A stretch of 64,000 nt of DNA, from positions 1 to 64,000 of the forward strand of contig JAXRVH010000022.1 of assembly GCA_034640345.1 (NCBI GenBank), given 5' to 3'. Made by a program: the position numbers and the translations under genes. Shown here piece by piece: positions 56,137 through 64,000 of this stretch. The notes beneath the pieces were generated by a model, which was given only the letters and a program-made list of their open reading frames with translations, did not search any database and was not told where the DNA came from. The DNA comes from Drechslera avenae (taxonomy: Eukaryota; Ascomycota; Dothideomycetes; Pleosporales; Pleosporaceae). The first letter of the stretch is position 1, and every line of letters starts with the position of its first letter.

Positions 56137-58201
56137 CTCACATAGCAGTCAGCGAGCGCGCGGGCATTGATGGAGTCACTGCGCAGTGCCTCATCCATCC
56201 ATCCATCCAGCAGCGCCGCCCAGGGCCCTCCATGGCTGCGCATAGCTCTGCTCTCCAACGCCATGCGTCGCTTCGATCCAGCGCAAACCCGGCCTAGTGT
56301 GTCGGCGCCAGCGGTGCGCCGGAGTGGCAGAGTGCAGACGTGAACCGTACCTCATCCGAATGCAATCCAGACGTCGTCTACAACAACTGCCAACACGTTT
56401 CCAACTGCCATTGCGCCCGGCAGCACTCGCATTGAAGCCCGTCGTGCTCTGTCCGCCCGCCATTGGGCCATGCTGCCAGCAGCCAACGTGTCACAGCAGC
56501 GCCCAATGGCTGCGGGAGCCTACCTACACAGGTCCCCAATTTGACCTCTTCCAACTTTGCCCACACTACTATAGTTAGCACTCGAGTCACCGCATCCGTC
56601 ATTCTCTCGGCTGGCTGGTTGTAGTCTGACCGCCGACCTGACAGTTCCACTTTCTCCAGCAGTCCCAGCATCGCCCATCGGCGGCGTCGCTCTCGCCCAA
56701 TTCACCTGCCTGCCCACCCCCCCAGTGGCGGACTAACTGAGGGGTCATGGCATGCATCTGACACACCGCAGTGCCCCCATCTATCCGTCGGCGGCGGGTA
56801 CCGCGTACGTGCTCACAGCAAATGCGTAGCCATGCCTCCCGCCCGTGGTTGATGGTGGTGGTGGTGGTCTTGTGACGTGAAGTGACCGAACAGGCCCCTA
56901 CTATCAAGCGCCTCCCCCCAACCACAAGGCTTCAGGGCAATTTCCTGTCTTGCAGCGGGTACAAGGCCATGGCTGCAACCAATTGTCCGACTGCAGCACG
57001 CCTTCTCGCGCAATTGCCTTTGTATTCCTCCATATCCCCATATCCCATGTCATGGACACCACATGGCCTGGCCGTCTTGCATGTGAAAGTGTCCGGGCTC
57101 AGGTGGACAAAAAACGTCCAGGTCATGATACGGCGCCATGCCTGCCACGGCCGCTGGATAGCTCGCAAAGCCGCTCACGGGGGCAACTACGGCAAGACAC
57201 CATCTTGTGCTTTAGTAGGCCCATCTTGTTTCACACACCCCAGCTCCTGTCTTATCGTCGTTATCGTGCTGTGGGGGAGGGGGGGCAGAAGTGCCACATT
57301 GAGCCGCCTCTCCACATCCGTTGCAAGCAGCCCAACTCCCCCGACCGATTGCCTTTGCGAGCGCGCTGCTGCCGCCCGCAATCAATTGGCAGCAACAACA
57401 CCGACAATTGCCGATTCTGGCCACAGGTCGTCATCTTGCTCACCATGTCACCATGCCCGACCCATCGCTTCCCTCGTACCCCTCACCACTTCAGCCGACC
57501 TGGGCGGCCCAGACCGATGCCGAAGAGGGTTTCCGCGGCCTGGGCGCTAAGTTGGCCTGACTCGATTACACTTTGCGTGTTTCCATGGTGGCGCGATGCA
57601 AGCTTCGCAGTCGACGACTGTGTCAATGGCAATGCAAGACACGAGCATCGAATCGCTTCCCGCCAAACTTTGTGCCAGACTCTGTCCCAGACGGGGGGCC
57701 GGCCATGTGCAGCGCGGGTATAGCGATCTACGCGTCCAGATCCACCCCGAAGCTGGTCAGCCGATAGGCCAATGCAAGCAGATGACCCTGTCGTTTGCTG
57801 CCCTGTCTATTCACCACATGCAACCCCTTGAGTCCCTGCATCCGCCCATGCTTGTAGGCCTGCCGGCCTAGCATTTGGCCGCCGCAGCACCTTGTTTCAT
57901 GCCGGCTTTGCGAACAAGAGAGACACTGCTCTCGTCGTCCTTTTGACTCCCACTTGGTCCATGGCGTCACCGCCAGCCACAGGACAGGCACGCCCTTGCA
58001 TAGCCCACTGCTCGCCTTGCCATAAGCATGTCTGTCAGCACTCCGCGTCCGAAGAATGATTGCGCCCAGATTACATGTCAGTAGCAATGTAGAGTTGGTA
58101 CGGCAGAACTGCCCGGGTCATGACGCAAGCTATCCTTGACCTGCTGCTGAGTGCCGGCGGACAAGCAGTCTGAAGAACGTCGGCCGACTCTGATCTCACC
58201 C

Positions 58202-58240
58202 CACACACACACACACATACTCTCTCTCACACACACACCT
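58202..58240 (+). repeat. Compound CA/CT microsatellite
   Basis: A CA tract, a short CT tract and a second CA tract in the promoter region of the SWIM gene. Confidence 0.8.
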
Positions 58241-58529
58241 TGTCCCATAGCATGGACATCATGAGATCAAAGTAATGCCGACATGACTATCAATCAATCG
58301 CGTGACGATGCCGCTTGGAGTTGCACATCGATCGATTCGCGATGCATTCACGTGGGGGGACGGCCTGCTAGCTCGAGCCTTACTTTTTTAGGCAACTATC
58401 GAAACCGCATGGATTGCAGTAGAACCTACAGTCGCAGCAGCGCCCTCGACCCTACTCGACCGGCTCCACCTACGTCATCGTCGGCGCTGGCAGAGCATCA
58501 CAAAACATGCATAGGCATTGCAATCTGCA

Positions 58530-59441
58530 ATGTCCTCGCCAGCAGTGCATACCCACCGCCTCTTCCTAACCCGACTGCTCAATTCCCTCCCCACAGTAGC
58601 GCCGCCGTCTGACAATGCCGCAGCAGCAGCAGAGGAGAATCCCCTGGGTAGCGTATCCGATGCGGTGAAGAAACAGCTGCTCGCCTTGCAGGTCCTTTTC
58701 CCAAACGAACTCGTACCGGCTCTGGATCTACTCGATCGACGCCTGGTCACTCGACACCGCATCCGCGACTCGCTGCTCGACGCACACGCACCCGAGACGC
58801 CCCGGCGAGAGGCGGGAGACGTGCACATGCAAGGTACTGGGGAAGCACAAACGCCCAGCCGTGACACGTCTATGCGAGATGCAGAAACTCGTGACAAGCC
58901 AACAAATAGCGAGCCCTCCCACCAGCATGGCGAGGCAGCAAATCACGCACTAGTACACACGTCCACAGACGACGAGCGCCCGTTACATGTCACCGCACAG
59001 GCAGGCATGCCGGCAGCAGCACAAGACACCACTTGCATTGTATACTATGTTCAGTCAGCCCAGCAACGCGCCTCCCGCTTTGGTACCTCGTACGACACGA
59101 CGACTTGCTACGAGGTCCGTCTGCAAGCCTGGAATTGCTCCTGCCCTGCCTTTGCATTCGCTGCCTTCCCTGCTACCAACAACAACAACAACGAGGCCTC
59201 AGTCCCGCTATACAACCCTCCAGACGAAATAAGCAGAACAAGTAGGTCGGTGGAGGAGGCCAAGGACACTGCCTGGATCTTTGGTGGTATAAGCTTGGGC
59301 GACGGCATGCCACCCATCTGCAAACACCTCCTAGCATGCCTTCTCGCCGACAAGTGCACTGGCCTTTTTGGCGGGTTGGTGGAAGAGAAAAAGGTAGGCA
59401 TCGAGGAAGCTGCTGGCTGGGCTGCAGGATGGGGGGACTAA
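58530..59441 (+). CDS. SWIM-type zinc-finger protein (Sws1/Shu2-like)
   Basis: Single exon, 303 residues from ATG 58530 (MSSPAVHTHRLFLTRLLNSL). An N-terminal helical region (VKKQLLALQVLFPNELVPAL, DLLDRRLVTRHRIRDSLL) is followed by a polar linker and then the SWIM finger: YEVRLQAWNCSCPAFAF has the CxC pair and PPICKHLLACLLADKC has the CxH pair, separated by about 60 residues with an Asn run. SWIM of this form is typical of Sws1/Shu2, partners of Rad51 paralogues in the Shu complex, which promotes homologous recombination at damaged forks. The link to Sws1 is by finger style and size only; other fungal SWIM proteins exist. Confidence 0.75.
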   Translation: MSSPAVHTHRLFLTRLLNSLPTVAPPSDNAAAAAEENPLGSVSDAVKKQLLALQVLFPNELVPALDLLDRRLVTRHRIRDSLLDAHAPETPRREAGDVHMQGTGEAQTPSRDTSMRDAETRDKPTNSEPSHQHGEAANHALVHTSTDDERPLHVTAQAGMPAAAQDTTCIVYYVQSAQQRASRFGTSYDTTTCYEVRLQAWNCSCPAFAFAAFPATNNNNNEASVPLYNPPDEISRTSRSVEEAKDTAWIFGGISLGDGMPPICKHLLACLLADKCTGLFGGLVEEKKVGIEEAAGWAAGWGD

Positions 59442-59817
59442 AGTACAAGACTCGCTGCTGCGTAGAATACCTAGCCGCCGCAGCATGGCTTCTTCATCAA
59501 ATAATCTAATCCTTTCCTTCCAATCCTTCCTTTCGCGCCGTCATACACGGCCGCTATCCATCTGTCTGCATTTACAAGTCAGTGTGCATGGAGATTGGTG
59601 GCTTGGACAAACATGGCCAACTTGACTGTCCCATGTTCTTGGTATTTCGTATCTATCATGCCCTTGTCACACGAATCCCACGCTCATGCAACCCGATTTC
59701 GGCCATGTCTCATCCCAAGCCCTCGTCGAGTGTGGTATAGTACACAGTGTTTGCCAGAAAAGTGCGTCCCTGGTCGTATGCTCTATCCCCCATGTCTTCT
59801 CGCCTGTCTGCCTTCCT
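59442..59817. other. Intergenic between convergent genes
   Basis: Holds the 3' regions of the SWIM gene and RPN8. Nothing else was recognised. Confidence 0.5.
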
Positions 59818-61072
59818 TCACCCCTTCTTCTTGGCCTCCTCCTTGGCCTTTTCTTTGCTCTTTTCTCCCTCCTTGCCCTCTCCAGTGGCCTTGTCGTCCT
59901 TCTTGTCCTTGTCGCCCTCTTTGGCCTCTTCCTCCTTCTTCGCCTCCTTGTCCTCTGCTTGCTGCTTGTTCTGAATCTTGTTCTCAATCAGGTCGTGGAA
60001 AGCGGTGATGGCGCGGATCAGACTCGAGAGGTAAATGGCCATCAGCTGGTCATTCGTCTTGATGCTCATTGCCCGCGCAAGCTCTCCATTGTCGACAGCG
60101 CCTGCCTGGCCCGCCGAGGCACCCACACCGTTGGTTGCGCCACCGACTGGTGCGGCCTTGGGCGTCGAGAGATTGGGGAGGAGGTTGAAGACGTCCTGGA
60201 GGTTTCCGAGAATGGCGTGGTTGACGGGTAGGTCTTCGTCGAGCACCTTTTGAAGGTACTGGCCAATGTCTCGTAACCGCAGATGTAAGCCTTGCAGTGA
60301 CTGTAGTTGTGAGGTTATGCGAGTAGAGAGAGTGCCGACGGCGACATCGCGGATATCACGCAGAAGATGCTCAACACCAATCTCCTCGGCCTCTTCGGCC
60401 TCGATTATTGAGGGTGTGTGTACAAACGTCTTGGACGTGGTTGTGCCGTCCTGGACGTCTTGTTAGTTCCCGAACAAGCCGTCGTTCTCGCTGCCAGGGC
60501 CAGGGCCAGGTGCACTCACATCCTTGATCTCTTCTACCGCAAAGTAGGCGTCTGTCGGCACGCCCACCTCCTTTGGCTGAACGTCGATGATGACGAGCAG
60601 CGGGTTGGGTGTGTAGCGCTTGAACAGCTCGTTGACCTCCAAGTCGGACGCCCGCAGCTTGGGGCCTGTGTGATACCAGCCGATGAGCTTCTCCCGCGCG
60701 TTGACCTTTTTGAACATGTCGTTCATCGACTCGACGTAATTGTGGTCCAGAAACCATACCGACGGGTCCTTTTCATCTTCTTCAAAAGGTACTGCGGGCC
60801 TGTCAGCTCTTGCATACGTCTCTCGATCCCCCCGGGTTGCGCTGCCCCAGGTGGGCAAACTAGACAATCAAGGAGGGGCTTTACACACCCGCGAAGCTGT
60901 TGGACACGCGTACGTTCTTGCCGTCATTCTGTCCAAGCAGTACACCGACTACTCTCCTCTTGGTGCCCTTTGCTTGCCGGCCGTAATGGTCTGCTGCCGA
61001 GAGGAGCACAAGCGGCGCGACCGAGACGTTGCGGGTCACGAGCGACAGCGTCTCTGCTGTGGTGGCGGGCAT
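59818..61072 (-). CDS. RPN8: 26S proteasome regulatory subunit Rpn8
   Basis: Three exons (61072-60889, 60791-60520, 60450-59818) give 362 residues. The N-terminal MPN domain is seen in VSVAPLVLLSAADHYGR, VVGVLLGQNDG, and FLDHNYVESMNDMFKKV then LIGWYHTGPKL. The JAMM zinc ligands are incomplete, as expected, because Rpn8 is the inactive MPN partner of the deubiquitinase Rpn11. The C-terminal half has the helices that join the lid bundle (ITSQLQSLQGLHLRLRDIG, SIKTNDQLMAIYLSSLIRA). The last 50 residues are a strongly charged Lys/Glu tail (KDKKDDKATGEGKEGEKSK). Both splices restore family sequence: SFAVPFEEDEK and EIKDDGTTTSK. This is the second proteasome gene in the window, unlinked to PUP2 by 15 kb. 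Confidence 0.95.
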
Positions 61073-61552
61073 GATGGTAAAGTGTGTACCCGATCGCCGA
61101 TGGGATTATGAATTGTTCAAGATGAGGGCGGCGGCGGGGGGGTGGGTGGCGAGCTCTGTTGGACAGCGGACGGTGTGTGTCGGTGTGTGGTTGTTGTTGA
61201 TGCGGCTCTCTGCCATGGCCATCGAAGCCTTCGGAACTGTGAGATGCTGAGCTAGCGCACCAGAGCTCTGGCCCATCCACCAAAGCGACGTCAGTACCCA
61301 GTACCGCTACCGCCTAGAGTATTCCACACATTGCACACGTCAAGATTATCCAACATTGCACACGTCAAATCATTGGTATCTAAACGAAAGTATAATACAA
61401 AATGCGCTCTGCTTATCTGAAAAGGCAAGGTGCCGCTTTGCACAACATGATCGTCTCATGTCGTCTCAATGAGAGACATCAACAACACCCAGAACGCCAT
61501 TGATCAAACATTACCAGGCTAGATGCAGAAAACGCGTACATGGAAAGATCAA
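61073..61552. other. Intergenic with a 16-bp direct repeat
   Basis: RPN8 promoter and PEX16 3' region. The 16-base sequence ACATTGCACACGTCAA occurs at 61328-61343 and again at 61353-61368, offset 25 bp. Confidence 0.55.
61328..61368 (+). repeat. Two 16-bp direct repeats, 25-bp offset
   Basis: Perfect copies of ACATTGCACACGTCAA about 260 bp upstream of the RPN8 ATG. Could be a local duplication or paired regulatory sites. Confidence 0.8.
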
Positions 61553-62871
61553 TTAAAGAGTGGCCGTTGGGAAGTAGTACTGGTCCCAGAGGAACTCGTA
61601 GTCTTCAATGACACCGCCGACCATGTCGAGAAGAGGCTTGCCCTTTAGCTTTCCGGTTATTGAGTGTATCCAGGCCCTGTTCACTGTTAGCATGATCCGA
61701 CATGTTTGGGGGTAAGCAAACACCTACTTGGTAATGTTCTCGTAGAAAGCGCCGCGCATGGCCCACCAGCCTAGGGACCAGCCCCGCTTCCGCAGCTCTT
61801 CCTTCTCTAGTCCTGTCAAGCCACGAAGTCCTCCAGCGAGTCGCTCTTGGAAGTCCTTCTTGGCCAGTTGCCTTGCTCCATACTCGATGCTGACGCCGAT
61901 AAGCCATGGTCGCCAGCTCTTCCTGTCGCCACTAAAGTGTTGCATAGCCAGGGCGTATACGACCGGTCGCAGGATGTACAGTGCCTCTGCAATCTCGCCC
62001 TTGCCACTCACGCGGTGTAGCAGGGCTTTGGGTGGTTTGATGTCGTCCGCTGTGAGCACCTTGGAAAGGAGGTAGCTGGAGATGTCGGAGGAGTCTGGTA
62101 GACTCGGCATGGACAGGCCTGTCCTGGGCATGGTCCAGTTCTCTGCCTCAACTGATCGCTCACTAGGCGGTGTATCCATCCCGTCGGCCGATGCCGACGA
62201 CTCCTCTAGCGAGCTGGGATCGATTTCTCGCTGTGGAAGCGGCGGAGAGAGAAGCGGCCTGGAGTTTGTCAAGCGTAGTAGCAGCAGTCGACATACTGCC
62301 TTTACGACTTCCAGCAACACTACCACGCGCCACCGCACCTTCTCACCCTTTCTCTTGGCTGCCATCTCCCACAGTAGCTCGGTATACTGAATCATCTGGA
62401 GCACGAGCGCGATCCGCTTGTACGTTGGAGAGTTTTGGGTCCAGAACTTGGTGTACCGGTGATGCGGGGTGAGGGGCTGTCGTCGCGTCCCCGGCATTTG
62501 CGCCATGGCCTTGGAAAGGAGCGAGTCATGGTATAGGGAGAGGACTTGGACGCCGCTGTGTACTGAGGGCTTTGTTAGCTGCAATAGTCGCGATAGCTGG
62601 CTGCGAAACGTACATGATTCGGATGCAATCTCGGATTCCCGGAACCGTCCTGCAGCTGTTAGCGGGCTGCCAAAAACAACTTTCCTTGTGTGTGTATCTC
62701 TCTCTCTCTCGCCATGTGCGTACCAGGGATGATGTATGTCAGCGATCGCAGCGCCGACTCAATCTGCGTCACCGCGCTGCTGTTTTTGATGATGAAGTCT
62801 GAGTACATGCCCAGCCACCTTGGGGGCATCGACAGCACCTCGCCCGTCTTCTGCGTCGCTTGCTTGTACAT
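61553..62871 (-). CDS. PEX16: Peroxisomal membrane protein Pex16
   Basis: Four exons (62871-62724, 62649-62614, 62562-61728, 61676-61553) give 380 residues. Pex16 features in order are YSDFIIKNSSAVTQIESALR then SLTYIIPGRF at the N-terminus, LSLYHDSLL, YTKFWTQNSPTYKRIALVL then QMIQYTELLWEM, and the C-terminal VVYALAMQHF, WLIGVSIEYGARQLAKKDF and KEELRKRGWSLGWWAMRGAF. Pex16 sits in the ER and peroxisome membrane and recruits Pex3 and other membrane proteins in early peroxisome formation; in filamentous fungi it is present although budding yeast lacks it. The loop between residues about 160 and 225 is Ser/Pro-rich and probably disordered. The gene follows RPN8 on the same strand. Confidence 0.93.
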
Positions 62872-63604
62872 GGCCGTAGTCGCCTCAGCAAATGCGCTGA
62901 CTTCCGGCGGGTTGGCGACGTGTACGTGCCGGTGTTGAGATATGCACGTGTGGATAGGAGCAATGGACGAGGGTGCGATCATGCATCTGTATGGCGCGCA
63001 CTACCAAGTACCGAGGCACGTCCGGCTCACTGGCTCTGCACCTTGGCTACCCCGGATGCAGAGTCCGCATCGGCATGCCGAAGTATTTGTTTTGAACACA
63101 GGAGATAACCTCGAGATATTGGATTAGCTACAATAGTAATAGTAGCAGTAGTAGCTAGCTAGACTCTCCCTGCGTGTGTTGCCAGTGACGTGCATCATCC
63201 AAGCCAGTGTGAGACGTAGGCTATGATCCGTGCTTGCCTACACCACACGCGACATGATGCAACTTCTCGCAGATCATGGGCATTTGCCTTTGGCATCTCT
63301 CTGGTATATGCAGCCTTTCGCTGCGGCGTTGTTCACTAGGAATGCACCTAGCATGTGACCGCGCGTAAAAGGAAAACCACGACACGTCACAGTCCGACAT
63401 ATCTGTGCGTTTGGAAGTATACACCGCTCAAGCCGTACAAAACCCTCCTTGTTTCAAAAAAGCCTCTCATAGTCATTCTCCCCCAGTTGGCCCTTCACCA
63501 TCCTTCTTCATTTCCCACTAAAAGTTTACTTCAAGCAGAAAGCGAAGTTGGTACCGCGTCAAACTTCCAACCTCTTTTAGGCGTCCACCCAGAACCTCTA
63601 CACA
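62872..63604. other. Intergenic, divergent promoters
   Basis: Upstream regions of PEX16 and the HD-domain gene. An AGT/TAG-rich tract lies near 63131-63160. No gene was recognised. Confidence 0.5.
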
Positions 63605-64000
63605 ATGCCGAGCAACGACTTGGACCAGCTGCCTGTTCCTCGAGTGCCCATCAGAGAAGAGGACAAACGACTGTTTGCATCAATCAATGGCTTCGTCCAC
63701 CAGTACATGTCCAACTACGACAACTCACACGACTACCAACACATCTTACGCGTTCTCTCCAACACCAATCGTATCCACCAGGCGGAGCTCAAGGCTGATC
63801 CTTCTGCCACGTACGATACCACTGCAATGTTCCTCGCTGCTGCCTTGCACGACGTAGGCGACCACAAATATGCAAAGCCGGGCGAAGACGTCGAGCACCA
63901 AATCGCCAACACGCTGCTTCATCATGGCGCATCTAAAGAGCTGGCCTTGAAAGTTCAAACCATTGTCAAACATGTATCATACAGCCACGAAGCCAGCAAT
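63605..64000 (+). CDS. HD-domain phosphohydrolase, 3' truncated
   Basis: From ATG 63605 the frame is open to the window end (132 codons). MPSNDLDQLPVPRVPIREED leads into the HD fold: SHDYQHILRVLSNTNRI supplies the first His, and FLAAALHDVGDHKYA supplies the His-Asp pair that binds metal. HTLL/LHHGASKELALKVQTIV and KHVSYSHEASN continue the family pattern. The closest style is the uncharacterised YedJ-like HD hydrolases of bacteria and fungi; HD proteins hydrolyse phosphomonoesters or nucleotides, but the substrate is unknown. No introns are seen in this part. The rest lies beyond the window. Confidence 0.85.
   Translation, partial: MPSNDLDQLPVPRVPIREEDKRLFASINGFVHQYMSNYDNSHDYQHILRVLSNTNRIHQAELKADPSATYDTTAMFLAAALHDVGDHKYAKPGEDVEHQIANTLLHHGASKELALKVQTIVKHVSYSHEASN

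Larger units (their letters stand above)
55395..58529. other. Gene-poor region, about 3.1 kb
   Basis: The longest stretch without a supported gene. It has a (CAT)n tract at 55972-55988, a 13-base G run at 56124-56136, a (CATC)n tract near 56200-56214 and CA/CT repeats near 58202-58240. Overlapping frames on both strands around 56.9-57.7 kb (up to 257 codons) have GC-rich random composition without domains and were not called. A non-coding transcript is possible but unsupported. Confidence 0.5.

Noticed and set aside
56882..57723. Overlapping frames up to 257 codons in the 55-58 kb region
   Set aside because: Several frames on both strands are open together, which is typical of GC-rich non-coding DNA. 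None shows a family motif.
63131..63160. AGT/TAG-rich tract as telomere-like DNA
   Set aside because: Lacks the TTAGGG unit and is short; ordinary simple sequence.

Overview
The window is nuclear DNA of a filamentous ascomycete (Pezizomycotina), most likely a dothideomycete and probably of the order Pleosporales. The evidence is the short 45-190 bp GT-AG introns, fungal-type genes such as VTC4, SLD7, a Zn2Cys6 regulator, CDC50, QCR10 and secreted hydrolases, and AT/CT-rich intergenic DNA with many microsatellites. The order-level placement is an impression from protein style, not a computed result. Exon structures were built by eye from splice signals, reading frame and family conservation; the total coding length was checked to be divisible by three for each spliced model.

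Layout. 1-603 (+): 3' end of a tandem-repeat precursor with Lys-Arg sites, cut by the window edge. 1.3-3.0 kb (-): aldehyde dehydrogenase. 3.8-5.2 kb (-): small ORF and polytopic membrane protein. 6.4-7.7 kb: divergent pair of a mitochondrial GGQ-domain factor (-) and a serine palmitoyltransferase small subunit (+). 8.3-9.1 kb (-): unknown protein. 10.3-13.0 kb (+): CENP-I/Mis6. 14.0-16.6 kb (+): VTC4. 19.0-22.2 kb: secreted S41 peptidase (+) converging on a small secreted cysteine protein (-). 22.7-25.0 kb (-): SLD7 and a small hypothetical. 25.9-30.5 kb: divergent CDF (-) and ZIP (+) metal transporters. 31.9-39.6 kb: TTC36-like protein (-), divergent 4-hydroxyphenylpyruvate dioxygenase (+), Zn2Cys6 regulator (-) and MFS transporter (-). 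40.4 kb (-): hypothetical. 42.9-45.0 kb: QCR10 (+) converging on proteasome alpha-5 (-). 47.1 kb (+): GH17 glucanase. 50.4 kb (-): M43 metalloprotease. 51.8-53.3 kb (-): CDC50 flippase subunit. 54.2 kb (-): SWIRM protein. 58.5 kb (+): SWIM zinc-finger protein. 59.8-62.9 kb (-): RPN8 and PEX16. 63.6 kb (+): HD phosphohydrolase cut by the right edge.

Most genes are unrelated housekeeping functions. Two places stand out. The left edge carries a Kex2-processed-repeat-type precursor whose repeats differ almost only at synonymous positions, followed by a unique four-cysteine tail; it lacks its 5' end here. The 31.9-37.4 kb block puts a TTC36-like protein head to head with HPPD and next to a zinc-cluster regulator, which resembles a reduced tyrosine-catabolism cluster. 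No transposon, CRISPR array, rRNA or convincing tRNA was recognised.
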